Part shown: in pieces, positions 40,251 to 52,924 of the stretch | Position numbering within the stretch: position 1 is the stretch's first letter | Layout: the number at the start of each line of letters is the position of its first letter | NCBI RefSeq assembly: GCF_000224145.3 | Contig: NC_020176.2 | Span: forward strand, 2,726,348 to 2,790,347 | Reading direction: 5' to 3' | DNA length: 64,000 nucleotides | DNA from: Ciona intestinalis | Lineage: Eukaryota; Chordata; Ascidiacea; Phlebobranchia; Cionidae | The notes under the pieces: generated by a model | Database searches by the model: none | What the model saw: only the letters and a program-made list of their open reading frames with translations | What the model was told of the DNA's origin: nothing | Position numbers and translations under genes: made by a program

Positions 40251-40784
40251 TATATATTCCATATAAGCACAACAAATAATAGAAGCATACACTTTAATAT
40301 ACGAGACTTAGTAGTAAATTATAGCTTACCGTTTGTTTGTTTAAAGAACAAGATTTCTGTTCACTTAAGTTAATGAACATGAAGTCTAAACACTTTATTA
40401 ACTCCTCTATATACTCGAATTACCATATTTGCATGCTATGATATGCTTGTCTGGGTTGTAACTCTGTAAATACACTCTCAACCTTAAACAGTTTCCTAAA
40501 CAAACGCAACTTCATCGCCAACCGACACACTTCTTTTAAGAGACGGATTCCAAAACTGAAAACTCGCGTCGGTAATTTATAATGTCCGCTTGTGCTAGTG
40601 GAAACGTGTGCGGCAATCCTTGATGACGCGCTGTTGAATCCGTATCAGGAATAAACCCTGGGGATGGCAATGAACACTGCCTTTAAGAATCGTTTATTTA
40701 TATCACTTGAATTTACCGTATATACACTTTCTTTTCCAGTTTACAACGAATACATCATCACACAAATTACACTGAATGAAACTT

Positions 40785-40975
40785 CTACTCTATCCTCGCG
40801 TGGCCGGAAAACGACAGTCGTTAAAAACGGGTGTTTTGTTTCATACACCTCGTGCCAGCTTACGAGTTACCAAGTATGTTACTTTATAGGTGATTATTTT
40901 TTGCAGATTTTTTTATGTGGGGCTGATAATTTGGACAACCCATTAGTGACCACTGGGCTGGAGCAATTATTCACA
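40785..40975 (-). mobile_element. SINE fragment upstream of kinase relic
   Basis: CCTCGCGTGGCCGGAAAACG through CATTAGTGACCACTGGGCTG; no head. Confidence 0.65.
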
Positions 40976-41122
40976 TTATATACACTTTTCTCCCAGTTTA
41001 TAACGAATATATTACACACAAATTACATTATATGCATTATAGAGAATACAATTCGACAAAAACACACTGCTACAAACGTCACACAAGTTCACGTAATTAT
41101 AGAAGAGTAACTGTCACGTGAT

Positions 41123-44100
41123 TTATTTTAATTTCTCAGAGAAGCTTTCGTGGAAGCCTGTTTGGACAGCTTTATTCTTGATACCCAAGCACAATTTACT
41201 GCCGTGTATAGCTAGCTGACGAAAGACGGGTGATTCAGGGTTGTTGATTTTTTCGCATAGAGCGTTTATCTCAAAAACAAAGCGGGAGCAGTCATCGGGG
41301 CATAGTTCCTTAACTTTCAGTTTGTTTAGCTCCTCGTTCAGTGAGTGTATTAAGGATTCACATCTCGTGGTGTCGCTCTCGAGTGCCTTTCGGGCTAAAT
41401 TTATGAGCGACATGATGTTATCTTCAAAATTGGAAATTTTCAACGACGATTCTTCTAAGAACGCTTTTGAACTCTCTGGAAAGTAATGTATACAGGTTTT
41501 ATAATACTGATAAGATTAGGCGTAGAGTGAACAGTAAAATTAATTAAAGTGCTGCAGAAATATATAAATACAAACCCGGTTTAACGTCAGAGGGTCGAAA
41601 GAAAGGGGGAAGCAAAAGGTTGATCGGGATCGATTGGCTTGATGGTGCGGGGGTTGGTGCATCGTATTTAAGCTTAGATGAAACTTCAGCGATGCTCTTG
41701 TCTACGTGTTTTCTTGCCACTTTGTCGAAATGCTGCTGTAGATTATCACGTACATGTGTCATTGCTGGTCGATGTTGCTCGTCGAACTGCCAGCATATTT
41801 CCATCAACTTTTCAAGGCAAACAAGGCTGTTAAGTTGATTTCCTACGCAGACTTGTTTTTTCTCTTCAATTGCCTCACGTGGTAACTCGGCGTTACAATT
41901 TGCAATTGCCCACTTTAAGTCACCCGCACTGCGAACCCCGTGCTTAAATGAGCTAAGGCAACTGTAAATGATAATTCCATAACTGTAGACATCGGAAGCT
42001 GCGGTTGCCACCGAATCTAGATCCTTTAGCCGTTCGGGAGCGGTGTAAAATACTGTGTGCTCTTGATTTTCTATTCTTTGTTCCGTATAGTTGTTCTGGA
42101 TGCAAGTACGTAGAGTTGCCCCTCCAAAGTCGGTCACCATTGCAGTAAAATCGTTCTTCAGCACGATGTTAGAAGGTTTTAGATCTCCATGAACGATCTG
42201 CTGGTCTTCTCCGATTTTGTGCATGTATGCCACGCCTTTGGCAACATGAAGCAAGATCCGTACCAACAGGTCGAACGGAATTTGAAAATTTTTAAAGTGC
42301 TCTGATTGAATGAGTTGCGATAGGTTTCCTCTCTCCATATACTCCATGATGATACCGAATGATCCGTCCCAGCTCGTGATTCCGAACACCCGGACAATAT
42401 TTGGGTGATCGGCCTTTAGAATTAATGCAGCCTCTCCTTGGAATCTATTGCGTATAGGCCTATACATAAAAACTGAAAAAATAAGTTTTAACTTATCTAT
42501 TCAATAGCTGCAGATTGTAGTGCGCCTATTGTGATTTTGTTACTATACGCAAAATCATTATGCATCAATATGAGAAGTATTTTATCTTGTGTAGGGAACC
42601 TACAGCTTATACGGGAGAGATTTACAAATATGAATGAATGAATTTAACTCGCTTTATCCTCGCGTGACCGGAAAACGACAGTCGTTATAGCACAGCAGGT
42701 GACCTGTTTTGCCCCGTGTCAGCTTAATTACGAGTTACGTGTGTTACTATGTGGTTGAAAATACTAACAATTGAATGCTGGTGGTACAAATTTTTGTTTT
42801 ACTTCTCTGTGTTGTCAAGCTCTTTATTACGTGAAGATGGCATACACTTCACAGCGCAACGACCCACGCGTTCATAGTGACACAAAAGAACCGAGCCGAA
42901 GGTACCACTGCCGAGGAGAGCAACGCTTTGAGCGTCTCTTTGAAGAGTAATTTCTGAATTCTTTATCCAAAATGGTTGATCAAGTTTCTGCAAATAAAAT
43001 AATTGTTTAAAACATCGAATTAAATTTACTACAAAAATTAAATTCTAACTTGGTCCTCTTTGGAATCTTCACGACTCGCAGCAGCAAATTCACCTTTTTC
43101 GGAAGAAGTTTTCTTCAGTTCACCTGCTATGGTAGAGTTTTTAGATATTATAATACAAGCAAAGTCTGTACATAAAAAACCTTAAATAACAAAAGTACCG
43201 TAAACACGTAATAAAGGTAATACCCAAACACAGAGCGTATATTGCACATATTCCGCATGCATACAGCAGCACATGACGGACAAACATCATTCATGCAGCA
43301 CGTATATGTCCATCAGGCGTCCGGGCTGTGGACAGTGGTTATAGCGCGGCCGCCTCTTAGACCTTAGTTAACGTATTTGAAGTTCTGGGCTACTTATACT
43401 GCGTATATCTGTGTCCCTGGGCAAGACACTTAACGACGATTGCTCCAACCCAGTGGTCCCGTATGGTTTTTTAAATTGTCAGCTATGCATTGCAAAAAAT
43501 GAAATATCCCCCCAAAACAGTAACCCACAAAGTTACGTATGCAGTAAATCGTAAGCGTCCACGAAGTATGTGAAACAGAACATCCGTGTTATAACGACTG
43601 TCGTTGCCCTGCCACGCGAAGAGAAAAATATTAAAACCACAATCATAATACATTTACACAAACACACCTACCGGAATCAATATTGGTTTGAGCTTCTGGT
43701 GATTTTTCCCTGGTCTGATCTTCTTTTTGTCGTGAATGTTTATAGAGGAGTTCTAAGTTTAGGGAAATAAGTTAGACACTATTAGCACACAATACCCAAA
43801 TTTTCTGATTGTGTTTTTAAAAAATAACAACGGTCTATGGGAAACATAAGGATATGGTTTTGATACGGTTTTAACTTTTTGTATGTTCTTTGTCCACTAC
43901 CAAATAGGACGTGGAAATTAAATGAAAAGATGTCCCGTCTTTTTCTACCCTATTGTAACTAAATATAAAAAACATTCAGTTTGTAACGCCTTTTAAAACA
44001 AAGTTCAAACCTTTAGGAACGTCGAATGGACGGAACTCGGGGGGGTATAAAAGATCGATAGGAAACCTTTCGTTGGAAGGGGCAAGATTTGGTGCAGTGT

Positions 44101-46132
44101 ATTTGATCGTGGATGAAACTTCAGCGATGTTCACCAACACATCCTTTGCCATTCTATCAAAATGTTTCTGTAGATCATCACGAACCTGTTTCATTGCTGG
44201 TCGGTCTTTCTTGTTGAACTGCCAGCAGCTTTTCATCCACTTTTCAAGGCAAACTAGGCTGTCGAGTTGATCTACTACGCAGTTTTTCTTTTTTATTTCG
44301 ATTCTCTCACATGCCAACTTTATCTCGTTATTTTTTATTCTCTTTCGTAGGTCGAATTCTTTTGAAGCGAGATTCTCAAAAGGAGCGAGATCGCTAAGAC
44401 ATTCATAGATGATCATTCCATAGCTGTAAACATCTGATGCTTTAGAAGCTGGGCGGAACAGGTTTGCCAGTCGCTCGGGAGCGGTGTAAATTGGTGTGTG
44501 GGCCACGTTGTCAGCAGGCCGCGACGGGGTATCATCTGAACCGGTGTAAGTGCGCAGACTTGCCCCTCCAAAGTCGGCCACTTTTGCTGTGAAGTCGTCG
44601 TTCAGCACGATGTTAGAAGGTTTCAGATCCCCGTGAACGATCTGCTGGTCTTCTCCGATTTTGTGCATGAATGCCACTCCGTTTGCAACCCTGAAGCAGG
44701 ATCCGCACCAACAGGTTAAATGGAATTTGATATTTGTGCGTACGCGCTGATTCTATGAGCACCGACAGGTTCCCTCTCTCCATATACTCCATGATGATAC
44801 CGAATGATCCGACCCAGCTTGTGATTCCGAACACCCGGACAATATTTGGGTGATCGGCTTTTAAAAATATCCCAGCCTCTCTTTGAATCTACAACGTATA
44901 CATAAAAAGGCATTAATATCAGTATACACCCATNNNNNNNNNNNNNNNNNNNNNNNNNNNNNNNNNNNNNNNNNNNNNNNNNNNNNNNNNNNNNNNNNNN
45001 NNNNNNNNNNNNNNNNNNNNNNNNNNNNNNNNNNNNNNNNNNNNNNNNNNNNNNNNNNNNNNNNNNNNNNNNNNNNNNNNNNNNNNNNNNNNNNNNNNNN
45101 NNNNNNNNNNNNNNNNNNNNNNNNNNNNNNNNNNNNNNNNNNNNNNNNNNNNNNNNNNNNNNNNNNNNNNNNNNNNNNNNNNNNNNNNNNNNNNNNNNNN
45201 NNNNNNNNNNNNNNNNNNNNNNNNNNNNNNNNNNNNNNNNNNNNNNNNNNNNNNNNNNNNNNNNNNNNNNNNNNNNNNNNNGACCCATTTTGACTTGTGG
45301 ATTATTTTGTAACTGCATATAGCATGGACGACTTTCTTTATAGAATAAACAACCGATATTATATTACCTCTCTTCAATGTCTTTACTATACAACTTGTAA
45401 TGGGAAGATGGCATGCATTTAACTGCACAGAAACCCACTGGTTCATAGCTACACAGAAGAACGGACCCGAAACTGCCAGCACCCAAAAGAGCACTCCCAT
45501 CGTCGTTTCTTTGGAGTTTGATTTGAGAAGGTTTTATATGGTACGGTAGAGAAAGCGGTCTCTAGAAGATAATATTATTTTTAAAATATGGAACTTACTT
45601 TTAAACGCAGTTAAGCTCTAACCGTGCTTTGCTTGAAACTATTAAAACTGGAGGCACTGCTCTGCTCCAACGTTTTAATTTCTGTTTTTTTGACCAGGCG
45701 CTTGTTGTAGTTGATTAACGCTACAGAATCAACATGGCCAAGTTCACCCTGGTGAACCTCGGAAGCATATTCTGCTACCGATTTGTTGAGGTTGCTGAGC
45801 ATTTCTCCTGACTCGTACTTTTGTATGAGCGCATTTGCAGCCTCTTCAGTCTTGGCAACCACCTGTATAGTAAGACTCCCACCAGTTACGTATTGGACGA
45901 ATGCGTTTTTTGTACTTCCCAAGATTCCTTGGGCTACAGCATCCAAAAACTTGCCAGGATTATCGCTCTGCCAGGCCAATATTGCGCTAACACCGACGAA
46001 ACCAAGTGTGGAAATCATAGCTGTATTAGCAACCTTATCTGCAACTTTTACAACTGTATCAACGGCCTTCCCTCTGCACTCAAGAGTGAAGAAGCCACAC
46101 TTAATTTTTAATTCATCTTCGGGTAATGCCAT
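41123..46132 (-). CDS. Tandem protein kinase with novel N-terminal domain
   Basis: Eight exons read in consistent phase: 46132-45623, 45561-45368, 44880-44011, 43752-43672, 43123-43050, 42987-42803, 42444-41576, 41475-41123, for about 1,044 residues. Order: N-terminal domain of ~155 residues shared with the gene at 50581; kinase 1 (P-loop LGAGSFGSV, AVKC lysine, HGDLKPSN, DFGGA, APERL); Lys/Glu-rich linker; kinase 2 (LGSGTFGSV, AVKC, HGDLKPSN, DFGGA, APERL); helical C-terminus. Both catalytic loops have HGD for HRD but keep the Asp, Lys and Asn, so activity is plausible. The fold looks tyrosine-kinase-like (IRAK/RIPK side). One extra base near 44692 breaks the frame inside kinase 1; either an assembly error or early decay. 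The N gap 44934-45281 falls in an intron. Alternatively these are two adjacent genes with the second lacking its N-terminus; exon phase favours one gene. Confidence 0.75.
42635..42750 (-). mobile_element. SINE tail fragment in tandem-kinase intron
   Basis: GAATGAATGAATTTAACTCG, CTCGCGTGACCGGAAAACGA and a short body piece. Confidence 0.6.
43322..43630 (+). mobile_element. tRNA-headed SINE in a kinase-gene intron
   Basis: Head with GACAGTGGTTATAGCGCG, body CTGGGCAAGACACTTAACGA and CCAACCCAGTGGTC, lower body GAAACAGAACATCCGTGTTA, tail eroded. It lies 42 bases from the 43672 exon end. Confidence 0.68.
43770..43952. mobile_element. Decayed MITE copy between kinase exons
   Basis: Internal and right-end sequence are present (AACAACGGTCTATGGGA; TGTCCCGTCTTTTTCTACCC); the left end is eroded. 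It lies in the intron after kinase 1. Confidence 0.6.
44934..45281. other. Assembly gap
   Basis: 348 N within an intron of the tandem-kinase gene. Confidence 1.
45623..46132 (-). other. Conserved N-terminal domain of the kinase family (copy 1)
   Basis: A single exon for 170 residues. Conserved with copy 2 at 52421-52924 are LGFVGVS, PGKFLxAV, GILG, KNAFVQ, GSLT, EAAxALI, LxNLN and the closing DSVxLINYN. The strand-helix pattern around GSLTIQVVAKTEEAANALIQ followed by a YESGEML turn recalls TRADD-N-like adaptor domains of invertebrate immune proteins. That resemblance is from memory and weak. Confidence 0.55.
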
Positions 46133-49100
46133 AGTGCAGTTCTTAATTATCAAAATACTAACAAATATATTACTACGACCTGAAGTCCGGAACGCACAAT
46201 CCGGAACCTAAAACCAAATACTTGTAACAATAACCAAATAACAGAATGAGCTATCGTTTATTTAGGTTAAGGTTCTTTAGGCAATTTTCAACACAATCTT
46301 TTCCATCGTATTTTGCCATTTTCCAAGCAGAGTCAAAGTTTAACAATGCGAATGCAAAATGTCAATTGGAAACTCATCTAAACTAAATGTCAGGTCTAGG
46401 CATTGCATTTATATTAAACGTACGTCAATGTTTAAGTCCATGGTCCGAATTTTCAGCATTAAGCGCAATAACAAATCAGGACAACAACTACTTTTAGTAT
46501 GTTCGTTGTGTTTGTTTTACGTCTTTGTTGCTTGGTGATTGTTGGCAACAAAGTACAAAACTGGAAAGTACCTCCAGAGATTATAAATGTCCTTCACAGG
46601 GGCATATTAATTGGGCAAACAAACCGGAAGATTAATATTCTAATATTTATTGGAATCGTCAATATGCAAATACGTTAACTTCAGTTTATTTGAGTTTAAA
46701 TGGGTAATGACCCCAATGCAAACAATGTTTAATCGAACCTTAAACTATACGTTGATAAGCCCCGCATTTACTAGAAATTTGTGTCATTGACAGGTCCACT
46801 ACGTCACAGTATAAGCAGAACGCACAGTGATTATCGATTTGCATTACAAATAACCGAGATAAAATTTAAGCTGGTACCATGATGCACCACGGGCATTTGG
46901 TGAAACAAAAATGGCGTCGCGATTGGCTGTCGATTAACGTTACTATGAACCTGTGTCAACCACAGTGAAGATAAAGTCGAGATCCAAATTTTTCACACCC
47001 TGTATTTATACCTATCGTATTTTGCTTATATGATAATTGAAAAGAACCTCCAAACAATTCATTTGAAGTTTCAAAAGGCGAATGTTTATTAATCCCAGTT
47101 TTTGAACAATCGTGATTCACTTGGTAGTCAAGTCAAAATCTGAACCGTAACGCTCATAGGGTGGCGTGGCAAAACAAGACCTTATTCAATTTGAATTTAA
47201 TTACAAGCGACTACCTATAGAAGAAATATCTTTTGTGTACTAGTGTACATTTCCAAATATGTTGTGTTACCCTAATTGCGTGCGAAGATCAAATCAAAAA
47301 TTGACGAAAGGTAAAAAAGACGACCCGTCAAATAAAAGGTTGAATAATGACTTTTCTGTGGGGTACGACCTTAATTACGATTTGTTGTCTTAGTCGTGCG
47401 AAGATTAATTTAAAAAGTACGGAAAGGAACATTGGGTAACGTCAAAAAAACAAGAGCTATGCAATATGAATTTTGATAATTAAACCAGTCATCAATAGCG
47501 AAAAGAAGCAACATTCATCATTATACTAAGTGTACCAAATAACCAGAACAAATATTCCTGTGCTACACTAGATTTAATCAAAAGAAAGTAAACACGTTTT
47601 TGAGCTTTACGCTCTCACGAACCATTATATAAAACTTAACAACAGTTGAAAACTATACATCAGACATTTAGCTAACGAACCTGTATGAAACAAAACACCC
47701 ATGTTATAACGGCTGTCGCTACCCCGCCGCGTAAGGATAACAGAGTTACATTTATAGAAGTTTTAAAACACGTAATGGTGCATTTATAGTTTCCATTTAG
47801 GTGAAATAATTTTATGTGTTGTTTTGCAAAAATTGTTACTCGATTTTACGCAAACAAAATCACATTTGCTGAAAGTAATATTTACCCTGGTAAAAGGGGG
47901 CTGGTGTTATACGTCTGTGGCTTTGATTGGCTCGCCATTATATTTATCGACTTGTTTTTGTGCAGGTAGAGTGTACCTTTAACCATGTTATAAAACAACT
48001 TGCACTTATAAGCTGTTTGTTTATGTGCTTTCGCTTGAATATGGTACGTTAAAGCATAGTCGTACAACTGCCGCCTAAAGTTTATAATGTACCTTACAGG
48101 CCTATAGGGAATGTTTTCTACTTATTATTAACTCAGATGGCATACCAGATGTAAATAATTATATGCTAATTAGTCGCATGGATAAATAAAGTAACATAAG
48201 GAGATATAAGTATACATAATCTCTTATTTCTAAAAACTTACCCTCTCAATACATTTCAAAAGGTGCTAGTAATGCTCGTCTTCTTATGCTCAAGTGTATA
48301 CGCGTTATAAACTCATTTAGCCACCATCGTATGAAACTTCACATTTTCTAAAATCTAAATGTTACACCAAAGCTTAAATACATAGATATACACAATAAAT
48401 ATGCATTTTTATATATACGTTAATTTGCCAAATCAACAAGTTAAAAATGATAACAGTTTTAACGCACATAGAGCTTTGATACCGGTGCCATAGAGTGCGT
48501 GTGGTATAAGCACAACCAATACTACGTTCTACATATTATTAGTATACACGACTTAAGTTGCAAATTACTTCTTACCGTTTGTATAGATGCAAAGAACAAG
48601 ATATCTGTTTACTTTGTCTTGATGAATTTTATTCGTTTTATTGTGTACAAGAAACTTTAAACAACTAAACAACTTCTTAAATACACATCATGCTTAATTA
48701 TCTACATTGCCTGAAATATTAAATTGTCAGCATGTCTGTGCTGTTACTTTGTAACGCTAGCTAACAAAGGCAATCCCATTCAGCCCTGCAGCGACAATGT
48801 TTTTGAGACTATTTCCAAAACCGAAAACACGCGGCAGTATTTACATTCGGCGCTTTTTGTCTGCCGCAAACCTTAGGCTTAAACAGTAGCCGAAGTCAAA
48901 TAAAAAAAACGAAGTCGTTTTTTTTGTAAGAAATAAGTGGTAGGGCGCACTGAGACGCTACAGTCACGTCTAAAAAGGTGACACAAACTCGAAAATGTCT
49001 TTTAATTAAGGAACAATTGGTATTTTTAGAATTCATATAAGGTCTATCTGTACTCCGGTTATACGATTTTTCTACAGTTTCCCTTTAATGGCTTTCTTAA

Positions 49101-50580
49101 ATATGTACTTATTTTATCAACGTGTAATACCGAACAATTATAAGAAACAACACGCGAGCCTAATAAGATGTAGAAGGTAATAAGATATACCGCATATATG
49201 ACTCGCCGACTTAAAAAAAACTTAAAAGTTTATTAATTGTGCTATTCGACTGTAAGTTCCCTATTTCACTGCTCAGCAGCACTTACCTAACGCTTTGTCT
49301 CAAACACTGCTCACCTCACTGTAAAATGCTTTATAAAACGCCACTATGATATAACTTTTTTCTGCAATGCATGATCTTGTATACTTCTCTTAGTGCTAAT
49401 AAATCGTAAGTGGACTGGTTGCAGCAAACTCTACTCCATGCCAATCTAATCTTAAAACTCCCTTTAACAGCGAACACTGAGAATTACAGGAAAAACACCG
49501 ACGCAGAAAATTTGTAATCAGCGTTTCTCGTTTGCAGCTGTTTTGTAATGGCCTCTCGAATCAGTAAAAGGTCTACCAAAGTTTTTGTATATATATCTGT
49601 CACAGGCACATCTTGTTCAATTAAAAAAAACAACTAATAAACACACACTTTGTCCTGCCACTGCAGAACAAAACTATTAGTCTAAGACTCTAAAAGATTT
49701 ACAGACGTTATTCAGTAAACTTTTTTTTGTTTATGCTAGAGCAAGAAAGTCTAATTTGTAACTTCCTGGCAGTTGTATGTAACTTACTTTATCCTCGCGT
49801 GCCGGAAAACGACANNNNNNNNNNNNNNNNNNNNNNNNNNNNNNNNNNNNNNNNNNNNNNNNNNNNNNNNNNNNNNNNNNNNNNNNNNNNNNNNNNNNNN
49901 NNNNNNNNNNNNNNNNNNNNNNNNNNNNNNNNNNNNNNNNNNNNNNNNNNNNNNNNNNNNNNNNNNNNNNNNNNNNNNNNNNNNNNNNNNNNNNNNNNNN
50001 NNNNNNNNNNNNNNNNNNNNNNNNNNNNNNNNNNNNNNNNNNNNNNNNNNNNNNNNNNNNNNNNNNNNNNNNNNNNNNNTTTGCATAAAAGCGAAGTTTA
50101 TTTCTGTCTAATATTTTCCATGTATACACAAAAGTATGCAGAGACACACACAAGTACATGTATACGCAAATTACAAACAGTTTGAAAAGGAAAGGAGCTT
50201 ACACTGTTGACAACTCTGACTGGTTTAAATATATTAATGTTAAAAGTTTTTCGTTGTCTATTTAAATTAAAAAGGAGTTCATATAAGCAGTTGAAGTGGT
50301 CGTGAAAAAACAATTAAATACATTTCGAAATGTCATATCAAAGTGCGAAATCAAGCGATTGAAACGCAGCATAAACATACATATATTTTTTTTCTGGGAT
50401 ACAATTTTGGATGAGATGTTTTACAATAAAACGCTGTTTATATCGGCGGACAAGAGATTACAGAGCAAACCCCAGTTGTTATGGTCCTCACAATTTCACA
50501 AGGAAACTGTTCTTATTAACATATCTGCTCATTTTTGTGAAGCTCGGGTTCATATTATATATATGTAACGGATAAGCTAA
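46133..50580. other. Intergenic region between the two kinase genes
   Basis: 4.4 kb with an N gap (49815-50079), a SINE tail fragment at about 47680-47755, another cut by the gap at 49770, and 48440-48900 paralogous to 39960-40620. The promoter of the tandem-kinase gene should lie just above 46133. No further gene was seen. Confidence 0.45.
49815..50079. other. Assembly gap
   Basis: 265 N, entered through a SINE tail; probably a collapsed repeat. Confidence 1.
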
Positions 50581-52924
50581 TTATTCCTGCTCATCCATTG
50601 TGTTTTCGGAAGAGTCGTTCAATTCCCGCACGAGAACAAGGTTGTCATCCGAGCACGTTCTTCCCTCATCCCCCTTCCGCAGGGCCTTCAGGGCATGGCA
50701 CAATTCTCGAGTCGCGGCCTCAAGAACCTTGGCATCAGCATTCATTGTGGTTTCTATCTTTCTTATCAATGAATGCGGCTTGTTTCTCGATGCTGCTTTG
50801 CTTGTGGATGCTTGGCCGGCTAATTCTCTCGAAACTTCTACATACAAAAACAAGACTATTTAGAATAATTTAATATTATAAACACAAAATTAAGTTTATA
50901 TAGCTTATGATACAAAAATTGCAAAACAGTTTTGGTATAAGTATTAAAAGTTACATTCGAAACTCACTCTGAAGATGCCCCGTGCACTGCCCTTCCAATC
51001 TTCTCTTCCTGTTTCCATCAGGTTGTGTGGGCGTCGAAGAATCTATTTTTTGAAAATAAACAAAACTATGTAGGTTACCTCAGTAATATATTAATGCTAT
51101 TTAAGATCTAACCTTTTCGGGCGTCCGATGGTCGAAAGTAAGGCGAGTACAAACGGTTGATGGGTATCCTCTCCGTAGACGATTTGAGGGGGCGTCTAAT
51201 TGGTTGTTGGTGGCAGGAGACTTCGACGACACTTTTTAAGATCTGTTTCCTCGGTATTTTATCAAAATGCTCTTGAAGATCATCTCGAACTGATATCATT
51301 TTTGGACGATCATCCTTTTTGTACTGCCAGCAGCTTTCCATGCACTTTTCAAGTAAAAGCAGGAAATTCAGTTGTTCTTCGCTACAACGCTCTTTCTTGC
51401 TATTGATCCGGTCGTATGCTGGTCGTTTCATCTTATTTGTTATCTTCAATAGGATTTTCCAAATCTTTTCGTCAAGAGGCACCCCACAATATGGTGAAAG
51501 ATCGCTTAGGCATTCGTAGACGATCATTCCATAACTATAAACATCTGATGCTTTGGTGGCTGCAAATTCTGGCTGCATGATTCGTTCAGGAGCAGTGTAG
51601 GCTAGACTGTGCTGCTGCTTATTATCAGCTGTACGACCGATCTCGTTTGTACCAGTATATGTACGAAGACTCGCCCCTCCAAAATCGGTCACTTTTGCTG
51701 TGAAGTCGGCCTTCAGCACGATGTTAGAAGGTTTAAGATCTCCGTGAACGATCTGCATGCCTGCTCCGATATGGTGCAGAAACGCCACCCCGTTTGCAAC
51801 TTGAAGCAAGATCCGAACCAACAGATCGAACGGAACTTGATAATTTTGTAATCGTGCTGAATTAATAAGCTCCGATAAGTTCCCTCCTTCCATATACTCC
51901 ATGATGATACCGAATGATCCGACCCAGCTTGTGATCCCATACACCCGTACAATGTTTGCGTGATCGGCCTTAAGAAATATACCAGCTTCTATTTCAAACC
52001 TGCACAGAAAAAAATAAAACAAGATTAGTCTCTTTTAGTGTAAAACATTTTGATAATATTTTTTTAGCAAACACGTTGCTGGCCACTGCCCTTTTTCTAA
52101 TATATGCGTATTAAAGTTTTGGTGGCATAAAAAGCAATTGAGAATTTTCTAAAACGTTATTCTTGCATTTATACTTTTCTGTGGCAATCTTTGTTTGCAT
52201 AAATCCACCACTTGCTGCAACACACTTTACAGCACAGAGACCGACTTTTTTTAACCGGCAGCGAAGAACAGATCCGAAGCCTCCACACCCGAGAACAGCA
52301 TCGTCGTCTCTTTCTAACTTGATTTCGGAAGGACTTACCCAAATAGGCTGCCGGGGCACCTTAAAATTTAGAGTATTTTTTAGAGTATTCATTATACGTT
52401 ATTCGTAGCAAAAATGTTACCTCGCCCTTCTTTGATTTATTTTGAAAACAGGAATAAGCTTGGAGTTTAACTTCATCAACTTTTTCTATTTCGATATTGC
52501 GTTCGTTGTAGTTGATCAAAGACACAGAATCAATTCTACCGAGATCCTCATTAAATTCTTTAGAATAAGCTTCTATCTCTGCATTAAGATTTCTTAGCAT
52601 TTCCTTTAACCCGTACATCTTTATTAGAGCATCAGCGGCCTCTTTATCCGTGGCAACCAACCTTAGTGTGAGACTTCCAGGAGTGAAGGACTGAACGAAC
52701 GCGTTCTTCACATTGCCCAAGATTCCTCGGACTACAGCTTCCAGAAACTTGCCCGGGTCTTTTGTGTGCCAGTCAAAGGTTGAGCTGACACCGACAAATC
52801 CAAGTTTATCCGACATATTGCTGTTTAATGCCATCTTGCCTACAGTAAAAGCTTGGACCACCGCTGGCCCACTGCACATCAGCGTCAATAGAGAACACTC
52901 GTAAGAAGGTTGATGTACTGTCAT
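50581..52924 (-). CDS. Single-kinase paralogue with the same N-terminal domain
   Basis: 635 residues in five exons: 52924-52421, 52359-52175, 51999-51113, 51042-50968 and 50837-50581, all phase-consistent. Residues 1-168 are the N-terminal domain shared with the gene at 41123. The kinase follows with P-loop LGCGGFGSV, AVKC, the aC-like EAGIFLKADHANIV, HGDLKPSN, DFGGASLRT, APERI and SDVYSYGMIVYECL. A short basic linker (GNRKRRLEG) leads to a ~85-residue helical, acidic C-terminus ending DEQE. The catalytic Lys, Asp and DFG Asp are all present. The P-loop exon has exactly the same length (185 bases) and phase as that of kinase 2 in the neighbouring gene, so they are tandem duplicates. No frame break was seen. 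Confidence 0.85.

Larger units (their letters stand above)
39758..41122. other. Region between kinase relic and tandem-kinase gene
   Basis: Contains a MITE at 40061-40250, a SINE fragment at 40785-40975, and about 39960-40620 that resembles 48440-48900. The shared sequence includes phrases such as ACAGTTTTAACGCACA and AAAGAACAAGAT. No coding exon was supported. Confidence 0.5.

Noticed and set aside
44880-44900. A second frame break at the start of kinase 1 exon 3
   Set aside because: Using the AG at 44881 instead of the one about seven bases earlier gives a clean phase-2 join (Glu-Arg-Glu-Ala-Gly), so no mutation is needed.
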